Source of the DNA: BCD1 sp942492125
Lineage (GTDB): Bacteria; Bacteroidota; Bacteroidia; Chitinophagales; Saprospiraceae
Direction of reading: 5' to 3'
NCBI GenBank assembly: GCA_942492125.1
Contig: CALODM010000035.1
Coordinates: forward strand, 434,001 to 498,000
DNA: 64,000 nt
Position 1 is the stretch's first letter, and every line of letters starts with the position of its first letter. Made by a program: the position numbers and the translations under genes. The notes beneath the pieces were generated by a model that worked only from the letters and a program-made list of their open reading frames with translations, did not search any database and was not told where the DNA came from. Positions 19,481-28,088 of this stretch are shown piece by piece.

Positions 19481-20839
19481 TTATTCAGTTTCCCTATCCG
19501 TTAATTTTTCAACATGACCATCCAGCAATTCTTTGGGTATTTTTTTGGAAGCCCGGGCTCCAAGTTGCTTGATTTTCTCTGCGCGGCCAATGAGGGTATC
19601 TCCAAATTTCTTGGACTCTGATAACTTATTCATAGCACCCTCGTAGGCTCCCTGTGCCTGGTTCAGGCGTTGGCCAATAACCTTAAGGTCTTCCACGAAA
19701 GCACAAAATTTATCATACAACATCCCGCTTTGGCGGGCGATCTCGATGACATTTTTCTTTTGACGCTCCTGCTTCCAAATATAAGATACGGTCCTCATAG
19801 TAGCCAACAGCGTTGAGGTAGTGACCACTACAATATTTTTTTCAAGCGCATCGACAAAAAGCCTGGAATCCTGCTGCAAGGCAAGCCCCAGAGCATTTTC
19901 GATCGGTACAAATAAGAGTAAATAGTCCGGAGTATTGATTTGATAAAGTTGTTCGTAATTCTTACTGTTCAGATCTTTAACATGCCTTCTTAAACTATCT
20001 ACATGCGCTTTGAGGTAATTGGCTTTATCCGCTTCATTTTCCGACTCACAGTAGTTTTGGTAGGCCGTTAAGGAAACTTTAGAATCGATGATCAGTTGTT
20101 TATCTCCCGGCATGTTGACAATAAAGTCCGGCCGCTTTTGGTTACCATCCTGATCTGCAAAAGAAGTCTGGGTTTGGTAATGAATATCTTTGGTCAGACC
20201 GGATTTCTCCAAAAGCATCTCCAGTTGGAGTTCCCCCCAATCTCCCTGGGTTTTACTGTCTCCTTTGAGAGCTGAGGCCAGATTATTCGCATCGGAACTG
20301 AGCTGTTGGTTCAATGCCCTCAGGTGTTCTATTTCTTTTTTCAGAGAAACACGGTCTTTGGTCTCTAAAAGAAAGCGTTTTTCTACATTGTCTTCAAAGG
20401 TTTTGATCTTTTCCCGCAAAGGGTTGAGCAGATCGTTCAATTGATGTTGATTCTGTTCAGTGAATTTTTTGCTTTTTTCTTCCAGCAATTTGTTGGAAAT
20501 GTTTTCAAATTCGGCATGAGCCAGTTTTTGAAGCGCAGCCATTTCCTCCATTTGAGAGCTGAGTTTTTCCTGGAGATATCGGGAATTTTGATTGGATTCA
20601 GCCAGAGAGACGGTAAGTGATTTGATTTCCTGTTCTTTTTCAGCAAGATCCTCTTTGAGTAAGTCGGCCTGCATTTGAAGGTTTTCATGGATTTGTCGCA
20701 GAACGTATTCTTTGTCCAATTCAGACTTTTCAATTGCCCTGGAAAATAAATTCAGTTTTGCGTATATCCAGACCGCCGCACCGCCAAGGATCAAACCGAT
20801 AATCAAATAGAGGAAACCAAAGAGTAGAGGATCTTGCAT
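19481..20839 (-). CDS. rmuC: DNA recombination protein RmuC homologue
   Basis: 452-aa protein: one N-terminal membrane-spanning segment (about 4-26, LLFGFLYLIIGLILGGAAVW), a long coiled coil (about 30-175), then the RmuC nuclease-like core with DWGELQLEMLLEKSGL, a PD-(D/E)xK-like stretch (RPDFIVNMPGDKQLIIDSKVSL) and the conserved FVPIENALGLAL. RmuC limits sequence inversions between short inverted repeats in E. coli. A consensus promoter lies 23 bases upstream of the start. It is not evidently cotranscribed with the AAA+ gene (74 bp apart, same strand), though read-through is possible. Confidence 0.9.
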   Translation of the reverse strand: MQDPLLFGFLYLIIGLILGGAAVWIYAKLNLFSRAIEKSELDKEYVLRQIHENLQMQADLLKEDLAEKEQEIKSLTVSLAESNQNSRYLQEKLSSQMEEMAALQKLAHAEFENISNKLLEEKSKKFTEQNQHQLNDLLNPLREKIKTFEDNVEKRFLLETKDRVSLKKEIEHLRALNQQLSSDANNLASALKGDSKTQGDWGELQLEMLLEKSGLTKDIHYQTQTSFADQDGNQKRPDFIVNMPGDKQLIIDSKVSLTAYQNYCESENEADKANYLKAHVDSLRRHVKDLNSKNYEQLYQINTPDYLLLFVPIENALGLALQQDSRLFVDALEKNIVVVTTSTLLATMRTVSYIWKQERQKKNVIEIARQSGMLYDKFCAFVEDLKVIGQRLNQAQGAYEGAMNKLSESKKFGDTLIGRAEKIKQLGARASKKIPKELLDGHVEKLTDRETE

Positions 20840-20861
20840 AAAGCATCGTTTTTGTCGCTAT

Positions 20862-20890
20862 CAAAGTTAACAAAAAAATGCATAAAACAA
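20862..20890 (-). promoter_or_regulatory. Consensus Bacteroidota promoter for rmuC
   Basis: On the minus strand TTG (20888-20890), 18 bases, then TAACTTTG (20869-20862), matching TAnnTTTG exactly. Predicted transcription start is about 16 bases before the rmuC ATG. Confidence 0.65.
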
Positions 20891-20897
20891 GACTATA

Positions 20898-21125
20898 TCA
20901 TTCTTTTGATGAAACTTTTTTTTGAGGAATTTCACAGTTTCCTCCAGCACAAGCCCCACCGCAGGAAAGGTTGAAAATCCCCTGGTACAAAAAGATTCCG
21001 CCAATTATCACGGATAAGGCCATTCCGGTAGCAATCCCATCAATCATGATGATGCCCCCGATGACTACTCTCAACACCCTGAAAAAAGACCAATCGTTGA
21101 GTAACAGCGTTTTCATTTTTTCCAT
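20898..21125 (-). CDS. Small DUF2892-like membrane protein with Cys-rich tail
   Basis: 75-aa protein with two hydrophobic segments (about 16-33, VLRVVIGGIIMIDGIATG; and 36-52, ALSVIIGGIFLYQGIFN) followed by a Cys-rich tail CGGACAGGNC. The pattern is like the small DUF2892/YgaP-type inner-membrane proteins common in Bacteroidota, whose role is not established; the tail could bind metal or sulfur species (inference). ATG at 21125 or 21116 are both possible starts. An exact TAnnTTTG box lies 23 bases upstream, which supports a real gene. Confidence 0.7.
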   Translation of the reverse strand: MEKMKTLLLNDWSFFRVLRVVIGGIIMIDGIATGMALSVIIGGIFLYQGIFNLSCGGACAGGNCEIPQKKVSSKE

Positions 21126-21147
21126 CGTCGTTTATATTAATGAATCT

Positions 21148-21155
21148 CAAAAGTA
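21148..21155 (-). promoter_or_regulatory. -7 box upstream of the small membrane protein
   Basis: TACTTTTG on the minus strand matches TAnnTTTG exactly; no clear TTG at the expected distance. Confidence 0.45.
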
Positions 21156-21251
21156 AATATTCGGCAGCTCTAAACTCGGTGACAGCCATCACAAAAGTGT
21201 CGCTTTTGTTTCATTAGCTGCAATTTTTAGTACCATTGAAAAAAAAGTCCT

Positions 21252-21259
21252 TATTTTTG
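21252..21259 (+). promoter_or_regulatory. -7 box upstream of the secreted deiminase
   Basis: TATTTTTG matches TAnnTTTG, placed 29 bases before the ATG at 21288; the upstream TTG element is weak. Confidence 0.45.
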
Positions 21260-21287
21260 GCAGCAATAAAAAAATAATTAGGACGAC

Positions 21288-23054
21288 ATGAAGAACTATC
21301 TACTATTCCTATTGATAATTTTTAGCGTAAGCCCGCTGTTGAGTCAAAACGATGAAGAAAGGCCTTTACCACGTGGTTTTGGAGAAGGGGAAGAAGCATT
21401 GATGAGAGATTACATTCAATCCTTCCAGGAAAAAAATCTCGATTGTATTTCCACTGCTCCGGAGCAAGCCCCCAGGACTATGGCAGAATGGGAAGAGCTG
21501 CAGGCCGTAGTGATTACCTGGACTTCCTATACCAATATTCTAAAGGAAATTGTCCGCCATGCAAAAGAGGAAGTAGAAGTTATCATCGTTTGCAGTAACC
21601 CGGCTTTGGTTAAAAACACGCTGAATGCGGCCAATATTGACTGGAGTACCAATGTAACCTTTTTACAGGAAGATTTCAATACTGTTTGGGTGCGGGATTA
21701 CGGTCCAAACAGTATTTATCTCAATGAGGTTGATTCCCTGGCTTTTGTTGACTGGATTTACAACAGACCCAGACCAAAAGACGATATAATTCCTGAAAAA
21801 GTAGCCCAGGAGTTGGGTATTGATGTTTATTGTACTTCACAGGTTCCCACGGATATTGTACATACTGGCGGTAATTTTATGGCTGACGGTATGGGTACCA
21901 GTTTTTCGTCCAACCTGGTGCTGGACGAAAATGGTCCTTTCAATACCTGGGGGACAAGCAATCATTCTGAAGAGGAAATAGATCAGATAATGAATGATTT
22001 TATGGGGATTGAGACCTATCCAAAAATGACGAATCTGCCTTATGATGCCATTCATCACATTGATATGCATATGAAATTGCTGGATGAAGAGCGCATCATT
22101 GTCGGAGAATATCCGGAAGGTGTGGCAGACGGACCACAGATCGAAGCCAATATTGAATATGTTCTCAACAACTATGTGACTCCTTATGGTAATCCTTATG
22201 AAATAATCAGGGTTCCCATGCCCCCGGAAAACGGTGCTTATCCAAACTGGGGAGGGGACTACCGGACTTATGCCAATGCCATCATTCTGAATAAAACCAT
22301 TTTGGTCCCAACCTATGAAGAACAATACGACACAACAGGTCTGAGAATTTGGGAGGAGGCGATGCCCGGATATAATATCGTGGGTATCAATTGCAACCAG
22401 ATCATTCCCGCCAGTGGGGCGCTGCACTGCATTACCAAGGAAGTAGGTGTATATGATCCATTGCTGATCAACCACGAACAAGTTCGCCAGGGATGTGTCA
22501 GTGAAGCTACTTATGTTTCCGCTTCCATAAAACACAAAACAGGAATAAGTTCCGCCAAAGTTTATTACACGACCGATGTTACCAGTGGTTATGAATCTAT
22601 CGACATGACTTATACGGAAAACGATATTTGGGAAGCCAATATCCCAATGTCCGAAGAGGCAGGTAAGATATACTATTATTTCGAAGCAGAGGCCATTAGT
22701 GGTAAAACCATTGTCAGACCTTTGACAGCACCGGCGGGCTACTTTGATTATGATGTAATCAACTGTAGTGTAGGGACCGAAGATTTTAAGCCCAGTGCCA
22801 CTCAACTGCTTCGTGTTTTCCCCAATCCTGCCTCTGCGATAACCTGTATTCCGGTTGAAACGGAACAAGCGGTAAATGCTTCTCTTGAACTTACCAATGT
22901 TCTTGGCCAAACCGTAAAAACGATTTTCCGGGGTGAATTGCCTGCCGGGGAATCCAAGTATTTCCTGGATGCAGCACAATTAGATGCCGGCATGTATTTT
23001 GTTACACTAAAGTCAGGCAATAACACCGTCGTACAAAGTCTCGTAGTCAAATAA
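21288..23054 (+). CDS. Secreted agmatine/peptidyl-arginine deiminase (PAD_porph) with T9SS domain
   Basis: 588-aa exported guanidino-group deiminase. A signal peptide (1-19, ending PLLSQ) is followed by a PAD_porph/agmatine-deiminase catalytic domain (about 60-400) with Asp137 (WVRDYGP), the HTGGN motif (192), His257-x-Asp259 (HHIDMH) and the nucleophile Cys381 in SGALHC. Then comes an Ig-like domain (about 410-490) and a T9SS sorting domain (VFPNPASAITCIPVE to VVQSLVVK). This order - signal, deiminase, Ig-like, T9SS tail - and the spacing of catalytic residues are those of Porphyromonas gingivalis PPAD (D130, H236, D238, C351). It may citrullinate proteins or deiminate agmatine outside the cell; the sequence does not decide. 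Confidence 0.85.
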   Translation: MKNYLLFLLIIFSVSPLLSQNDEERPLPRGFGEGEEALMRDYIQSFQEKNLDCISTAPEQAPRTMAEWEELQAVVITWTSYTNILKEIVRHAKEEVEVIIVCSNPALVKNTLNAANIDWSTNVTFLQEDFNTVWVRDYGPNSIYLNEVDSLAFVDWIYNRPRPKDDIIPEKVAQELGIDVYCTSQVPTDIVHTGGNFMADGMGTSFSSNLVLDENGPFNTWGTSNHSEEEIDQIMNDFMGIETYPKMTNLPYDAIHHIDMHMKLLDEERIIVGEYPEGVADGPQIEANIEYVLNNYVTPYGNPYEIIRVPMPPENGAYPNWGGDYRTYANAIILNKTILVPTYEEQYDTTGLRIWEEAMPGYNIVGINCNQIIPASGALHCITKEVGVYDPLLINHEQVRQGCVSEATYVSASIKHKTGISSAKVYYTTDVTSGYESIDMTYTENDIWEANIPMSEEAGKIYYYFEAEAISGKTIVRPLTAPAGYFDYDVINCSVGTEDFKPSATQLLRVFPNPASAITCIPVETEQAVNASLELTNVLGQTVKTIFRGELPAGESKYFLDAAQLDAGMYFVTLKSGNNTVVQSLVVK

Positions 23055-23521
23055 TTTTTTTTGACAGGCCCTTTTATCACTATCAAACATGAGTCATCCC
23101 TAATTTTTGAAAATTAAAAAGGTATGATTTATTTTTCAGAGGTTGATGTCGGAATTGTTATTTAACTATTTTTTTTTCAGGTATTTACATTCTTTTTGTC
23201 TTGATACAAAAAGAACCAAAAAAATCAAGGCTGTATGTATTTTTTGGACAATTCTAAGCTCGATTTTGGCCACGCACCCAAACCTGTCAGCCGACAGGCA
23301 GGCTCGCCTTCCTTCGTCAGGCTCAGACATGGGTGCTTTCTCAGAGCCAGCGCTCAAAATCTTCACTAAGAATTGTTACCCAAAAACCCATAAGGCCGTT
23401 TTCCCTCGCCGGGAAGATTGAAAATCAACCATTTACACGAAAAATCCCAAATTTTGGCCTAAGCCAAAATTTGGGATGAACTGTGTTCATTCCCAAATTT
23501 TTTCCGAGAAATCAGGAAATT

Positions 23522-24509
23522 TTATTTGGCTAATTGATATTTCATTCTGTATTCCGGGTCAAACTTTTGACCGGTAGTAGCTATTGTGAATGCAATTTTC
23601 AACAACTTATTGGCCACCGCAATCATGGCTACTTTAAATGGTTTTTTCTTTGCAATATAGAGTCTTTCAAATAGTTCCTTACATACAGGATTAAACCTCT
23701 TGGCACTTAAAGCACATTGATAAAGTAACTTTCGAAGATAGGATGACCCTAACTTGCAGATGTGTGAAGCTCCCTTAACACTTACTCCTGACTCGTATGT
23801 CCGAGGAGCTAACCCCACATAGGCTATCAAAGCTTTATATGATCCAAACTTGGTAAAGCCTCCAGTTATTAGGATTAAGGTGGCTACCGTTTTGGGACCT
23901 AAACCGGGAATCGATCCTAAAGAAGCTTCTAATTCTTTGTAATGTTCTTTAATGCTGTTATTGATAAGGCATTGTATTTCCTGTAAATGTTCCTCTAATT
24001 TTACTTTTGGCACTTTATTATTTCAAGGGCTTCTTTACTGGGGTCTGGTACAAGTTCAAAGTTTTTTTGTTGATTGATTAAAGCCGTCTGTTGTTTTGTT
24101 AATTGTGCAGAAACTGTCATTAACTGTTGAAGTTGTCTTAAATGTGTCGGTCTGCCGTCCAACTTTCAGGCTTAAATACTTGACCATACTGGGCAATAAC
24201 ATAAGCATCTATCCTATCTGTTTTTGCCCTCCTGAGATTCAATCGAGAAAAATACTTTACACGCAAAGGGTTGACTACACTAACACGTTTATCATGCTCA
24301 ACTAAATATAATGCCAACCCTACATGATAAGATCCCGTTGCTTCTATTATGCATAAGTCCCGATCACTGAGGTTTTTAGCAAACTTTTGCCAACCTTGAG
24401 CATCATTGTTAAAACGGCCTTCTTCTAATAGAGCCTCTTGTGATAAAACGCAGACATCAAAATTATCTTTTGATATGTCAATTCCTACAAAACGATCAGA
24501 TTGTTTCAT
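23522..24509 (-). pseudogene. IS110-family transposase, two frameshifts
   Basis: The N-terminal part (24509 to about 24138) has the DEDD RuvC-like domain: D in VGIDISKDNFDV, E in CIIEATGSY, and RAKTDRIDAYVIA. The C-terminal part (24013 to 23522) has the Transposase_20 domain (SIPGLGPKTVATLI, then YVGLAPRTYESG with the catalytic-serine region). Between them a third frame encodes the missing helices (HLRQLQQLMTVSAQL ... SKEALEIIKCQK). Adding one base near 24135 and one in the A-run near 24003 restores a 329-aa protein of normal family length. As read it is non-functional, unless both are sequencing errors. The 24013 start is GTG and is only an apparent start. Confidence 0.9.
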
Positions 24510-24544
24510 ACTAAATCCGTAAATTTGTGTTGATAAAATAACTT

Positions 24545-24732
24545 CTGTTATGCCTCATCTATCTTACTCAGGCTTTTTGCCTAACAAACTGTCCGAGGTG
24601 AAACAGTGAAAAGGAAGCGGAACTGGCTATCCCGAACTGTCTTTATGACAAATGACTCATAATAGTCTTATTCCGCTTCCTTATTTTTTCATTTCAAATT
24701 TACCAAATTTAATTTCCTGCCGCTAAGGTAAG
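24545..24732 (-). ncRNA. Predicted bridge RNA of the IS110-family element
   Basis: Minus-strand RNA upstream of the transposase with three structures. A 5' hairpin (AAATTT/AAATTT, 24696-24710). A target-binding loop: a 12-bp perfect outer stem (24611-24622 with 24671-24682), apical hairpin TGTC/GACA, left guide ATGAGTCAT (24652-24660) identical to the target's left side plus core, right guide GGGAT (24629-24633) complementary to its right side. A donor-binding loop: outer stem CCTC/GAGG (24553-24556, 24595-24598), apical hairpin AGGC/GCCT, left guide ACAGTT (24587-24592) matching the element's right terminus, right guide GTAAGAT (24561-24567) complementary to the other terminus. This is the published IS110 bridge-RNA plan; exact RNA ends are inferred. 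Confidence 0.88.
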
Positions 24733-24752
24733 ATGACTCATGTTTGGTAGTT

Positions 24753-25694
24753 TCAGGAAATCGTGTTAGGCAAATTTGTCTTAAAAACGGGAAAGGTTTT
24801 ACTACTGATCAAAAACACTCCGATAATAACAAGGAGGCAACAGGCAATTTTCAGCAGACTTATATCGTCTTTATACCTGTCTATACCCATCCAAAAGGAA
24901 TATACACTCACTACGATAAACGAGATTACCGGTTGCAAATAAATATAACTCCCTGAAATACTGGGCATAAGGTGTTTCGAAGCATAGATATTGAACAAAT
25001 AAGCGAGGAAGGTCGGACCAATAAGTATAAAAGCAATAACAGCCCAGGTATTTGCCGTAAAACCAGCAAAATCAGTTTCTAAAAACGATCTTATTGCAAA
25101 GGGAAAGCTGAAAATAAAGCCAAACAAAAACACCCAGCTAACCACCGTGATGGGTTGGTATTTTTTCATCAGCGGCTTTACCAAAACCAGGTAAAAAGAA
25201 AAAGACAAAGCGTTGATAAGGATTAAAGCATTTCCAAATACAGTTCCTGTGCCTTTATTGGTGGCTCCGGCATAAATCAATAAAACAGCTCCTACTCCAC
25301 CAACAAACAATCCGACTATTTTTTGGGAAGTAATGGTTTCTCTTAACAGAACAGCACTAATTATCATCACAAAAACCGGGGTCGATGTCATGATAATAGA
25401 AGCATCAATCGGGGAAGTAATACTCAATCCTTTAAAAAAAAGCAACTGATTAATACAAGCTCCCAGAAGACCACATAACGCCAACCTTCCGATATCCGCT
25501 CGATCAACGATTTCTTTCAGAAAAAACTTAATAAACCAGAACAACAATCCGCCGGCACTAAGCCGGATAAAAATCAAAGCTGCAGGCTCAATTTTATCCG
25601 GCATAATACCTTTGGCAATAAGATAGTTGAGACCGTAAACGATCTGCACAGCCAATAAGGCCATATGAGCCTTTTGGGCGTTGGTAATTTTCAT
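24753..25694 (-). CDS. EamA-family (DMT) membrane transporter
   Basis: 313-aa inner-membrane protein with about ten hydrophobic segments arranged as two EamA repeats (about 8-140 and 150-295), typical of drug/metabolite transporters such as amino-acid or metabolite exporters. The first repeat holds the usual NQLLFFKGLSITSPIDASII region. Substrate unknown; its position 17 bp after kbl in the same direction suggests cotranscription, so export of a threonine/glycine-related compound is conceivable but unproven. The stop codon lies 8 bp outside the 404-bp element, so that insertion did not truncate the gene noticeably. Confidence 0.85.
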   Translation of the reverse strand: MKITNAQKAHMALLAVQIVYGLNYLIAKGIMPDKIEPAALIFIRLSAGGLLFWFIKFFLKEIVDRADIGRLALCGLLGACINQLLFFKGLSITSPIDASIIMTSTPVFVMIISAVLLRETITSQKIVGLFVGGVGAVLLIYAGATNKGTGTVFGNALILINALSFSFYLVLVKPLMKKYQPITVVSWVFLFGFIFSFPFAIRSFLETDFAGFTANTWAVIAFILIGPTFLAYLFNIYASKHLMPSISGSYIYLQPVISFIVVSVYSFWMGIDRYKDDISLLKIACCLLVIIGVFLISSKTFPVFKTNLPNTIS

Positions 25695-25711
25695 GGATCA
25701 ATTTGTAAGAA

Positions 25712-26899
25712 CTAGATAACCCCTAGTTCTTTTCCAACTTTGGTGAAAGCAGCTACTGCCTTTTCAATATGCTCACGCTCGTGCCCTGCAGACAACTGAA
25801 CCCTGATTCTGGCCTGACCTTTAGGCACTACAGGATAAAAGAACCCAATAACGTAAATGCCTTCTTCCAGCAGTCTGTTGGCAAATTTTTGGGAGAGAGG
25901 CGCATCGTATAACATTACCGGAACGATGGGATGTACCCCCGGCACAATATCAAATCCGGCTGCTGTCATTGCCTGCCGGAAGTATTTTGTATTATCCTCC
26001 AGTTTGTCTCTCAAAGCGGTACTGGCTGTCAAAACGTCCAAAACCTTGATAGAGGCTCCGGCAATGGCTGGTGCAAGAGTATTGGAAAACAGGTATGGCC
26101 TGGACCTTTGACGAAGCATATCGACAATTTCTTTTCGGGCAGCTGTAAATCCGCCGGAAGCACCTCCAAGGGCTTTCCCGAAAGTGCCGGTTACAATATC
26201 TACCCGATCCATCACATTCCGGTACTCGATGGAACCCCGGCCTCTTTTACCAACAAAACCGGTAGCATGACACTCATCAACCATGACCATGGCATCGTAT
26301 TTATCTGCCAGATCACAGATTTTATCTAACTGGGCGATGGTACCGTCCATTGAAAAAACACCATCCGTAGCGATCATTCGCCTTCGCGCCCCCTGAGCTT
26401 CCTTTAATTTGTCTTCCAGGTCACTCATGTCATTATTATTGTAACGAAAGCGCTGCGCTTTACACAAACGAATTCCGTCAATAATAGAAGCGTGATTCAG
26501 GGAATCAGAAATAATAGCATCTTCAGCCGTTAAAATTGGCTCAAACAAACCTCCGTTGGCGTCAAAAGCTGCCGCATAAAGAATAGCATCTTCCTGACCT
26601 ACGAATTCTGCAATTTTATGTTCGAGCTGCTTGTGCAGGTCCTGGGTGCCACAAATAAAACGGACCGAAGACAGCCCAAAGCCATGGCTGTCAATAGCTT
26701 CTTTTGCTGCTTTGAGTACATCGGGATGAGAAGATAACCCCAGGTAATTATTGGCGCAAAAGTTGAGTACTTCTGCACCTTTATCTGTTTTTATTTCCGC
26801 CGCCTGTGGCGTCACGATAATTCTTTCCTCTTTATACAATCCAGCTGCTTTGATATCATCGAGTTCTTTCTGAATGATTTGTTTGGTATTTTTAAACAT
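25712..26899 (-). CDS. kbl: Glycine C-acetyltransferase (2-amino-3-ketobutyrate CoA ligase)
   Basis: 395-aa PLP enzyme of the alpha-oxoamine synthase family that cleaves 2-amino-3-oxobutyrate with CoA into glycine and acetyl-CoA, the second step of threonine breakdown. Visible are NFCANNYLGLSSHPDV near the N-terminus, the PLP-binding DECHATGFVGKRGRG and the Schiff-base lysine in TGTFGKALGGASGG (about residue 244). Length is typical. The threonine dehydrogenase gene lies just upstream on the same strand (102 bp), consistent with one pathway; the EamA gene follows 17 bp downstream. Confidence 0.93.
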   Translation of the reverse strand: MFKNTKQIIQKELDDIKAAGLYKEERIIVTPQAAEIKTDKGAEVLNFCANNYLGLSSHPDVLKAAKEAIDSHGFGLSSVRFICGTQDLHKQLEHKIAEFVGQEDAILYAAAFDANGGLFEPILTAEDAIISDSLNHASIIDGIRLCKAQRFRYNNNDMSDLEDKLKEAQGARRRMIATDGVFSMDGTIAQLDKICDLADKYDAMVMVDECHATGFVGKRGRGSIEYRNVMDRVDIVTGTFGKALGGASGGFTAARKEIVDMLRQRSRPYLFSNTLAPAIAGASIKVLDVLTASTALRDKLEDNTKYFRQAMTAAGFDIVPGVHPIVPVMLYDAPLSQKFANRLLEEGIYVIGFFYPVVPKGQARIRVQLSAGHEREHIEKAVAAFTKVGKELGVI

Positions 26900-27001
26900 G
26901 GTATTTTTATTTACGAATTAGAAATTACAAATGACGAATTTTGGTAAAACCGAAATCCCGCACATTTAGGTCGGGAAGGTATTACAAGATGTTGTCACAT
27001 A

Positions 27002-27943
27002 TTATTCCAATTGATCCTTAAGGTTTTTGATCATATCTTCGGTCATGGATTTTAAATCGTAGTCCGGATGCCATCCCCAGTTTTCAGTTGCCTGGTGGTC
27101 ATCAATGGTCTGTGGCCATGAGTCTGCGATTTGCTGCCGGAAGTCTGGTTTATAGGACACTTTAAAATCCGGATAATGTTTTTGTATTTCTGCTGTAATT
27201 TCGGCGGGAGTAAAACTCATGGCAGCCAGGTTGTAACTGGTTCTGATCTTAACCTTCTCGTCCGCAGCATCCATCAACTGCAGGGTTGCCTTTATCGCAT
27301 CATCCATATACATCATGGGCAGCATGGTGTCTTCCCTGAGGAAGCATTCATAATCCTTGCCCTCAACGGCTTTGTGGTAAATTTCTACAGCATAATCAGT
27401 TGTACCTCCTCCCGGTGGTGACTGGTAACTGATAATTCCCGGGTAACGTACCGATCTGACATCTACGCCATAGTGTTTAAAATAATACTGACACCAGTTC
27501 TCTCCGGTAGCTTTACTAATCCCATAAACTGTTTCGGGATGGATAACGGTTTCCTGAGGTGTATAAACCCTGGGCGTATGACTGCCGAAAACCCCGATCG
27601 AACTGGGAAAAAAAAGCTTCATTTTATATTCCCGGGCAATTTCGAGTACATTAAACAACCCATTGATATTTATATCCCAAGCCTTCCTTGGGTTCTTTTC
27701 TCCGGTGGCGGAGAGAATGGCAGCGAGGTGATAAATCTGATTGACCTTATATTTTCTTACGAGTCGGGAAAGTTGTTTGGCATCGAGGATATCCAACAAT
27801 TCGAAAGGTCCTTCGGCATGACTTCCCATACGAATGTCGGTGGCGAGAACAGCATCCGTACCATATTTGGCACGCAATGCTCCGGTAAGCACGGAGCCGA
27901 TCTGTCCATTGGCTCCACTCACCAAAATGCTTATTTTCGTCAT
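27002..27943 (-). CDS. L-threonine 3-dehydrogenase, SDR type
   Basis: 313-aa NAD-dependent epimerase/dehydratase-fold enzyme. The Rossmann motif SGANGQIGS (9-17), the SDR catalytic YGISK (Tyr-x-x-x-Lys, about 143-147) with the preceding FFPSSIGVFG, and RYPGIISYQSPPGGGTTDYAVEIY are the signatures of short-chain-type threonine dehydrogenases, distinct from zinc-dependent Tdh. It oxidises threonine to 2-amino-3-oxobutyrate, which the neighbouring kbl product cleaves. The adjacent kbl gene strongly supports this assignment over a sugar-nucleotide epimerase. Confidence 0.9.
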   Translation of the reverse strand: MTKISILVSGANGQIGSVLTGALRAKYGTDAVLATDIRMGSHAEGPFELLDILDAKQLSRLVRKYKVNQIYHLAAILSATGEKNPRKAWDININGLFNVLEIAREYKMKLFFPSSIGVFGSHTPRVYTPQETVIHPETVYGISKATGENWCQYYFKHYGVDVRSVRYPGIISYQSPPGGGTTDYAVEIYHKAVEGKDYECFLREDTMLPMMYMDDAIKATLQLMDAADEKVKIRTSYNLAAMSFTPAEITAEIQKHYPDFKVSYKPDFRQQIADSWPQTIDDHQATENWGWHPDYDLKSMTEDMIKNLKDQLE

Positions 27944-28088
27944 ATTATTTGGTTAGGCTTTTGCTGAACAAAGATTACAAACAAATTCAAAAAAAAACGG
28001 CGGTTTTGTTTGAAAAACCTTTAATCATAAAAGTAATTTCACGCTACAAAATACGAAGGTTTGGGAAATAATCTGTGTGGTGTGGACA

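Larger units (their letters stand above)
23478..24734 (-). mobile_element. IS110-family insertion sequence with bridge RNA, 1257 bp
   Basis: Boundaries come from comparison with the empty copy at 51491-51894. Left flank ends GGGAT (23473-23477), right flank resumes GACTCAT (24735-24741), and the AT dinucleotide is present at both junctions (23476-23477 and 24733-24734), as expected for the recombination core of IS110 elements. The minus-strand transposase (broken) is at 23522-24509. The 225-bp non-coding end upstream of it holds a predicted bridge RNA. There are no terminal inverted repeats of its own and no target duplication beyond the core, as is usual for the family. Confidence 0.9.
23085..24745. 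mobile_element. 404-bp inverted-repeat element (MITE-like), copy 1, split by an IS110 element
   Basis: The 16-bp terminal inverted repeat AAACATGAGTCATCCC is at 23085 and its complement ends at 24745. The element body is 23085-23477; the last 11 bp (24735-24745) lie beyond an inserted 1257-bp IS110-family element. 393 + 11 = 404 bp, exactly the length of the uninterrupted copy at 51491-51894, with only scattered base differences. A 34-bp near-palindrome (23444-23477) adjoins the right repeat. No transposase belongs to it; the 92-aa open frame inside is not convincing. Mobilised in trans by an unknown enzyme, if at all. Confidence 0.85.

Noticed and set aside
21837..22979. 380-codon open frame antisense to the deiminase gene
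   Set aside because: The plus-strand gene has a full set of family motifs; the antisense frame has none and is a codon-bias shadow.
23143..23421. 92-aa open frame inside element copy 1 (and its twin at 51549-51827)
   Set aside because: It runs through hairpin-forming repeat sequence, has low-complexity and frame-like composition, no ribosome-binding context and no recognisable domain; its conservation is explained by repeat identity.
24652..24660. ATGACTCAT in the element end as a chance palindrome
   Set aside because: It was first treated as coincidence, but it lies on the left side of a closed loop whose right side (GGGAT) also matches the target, and a second loop matches both donor ends, so it was kept as a guide.
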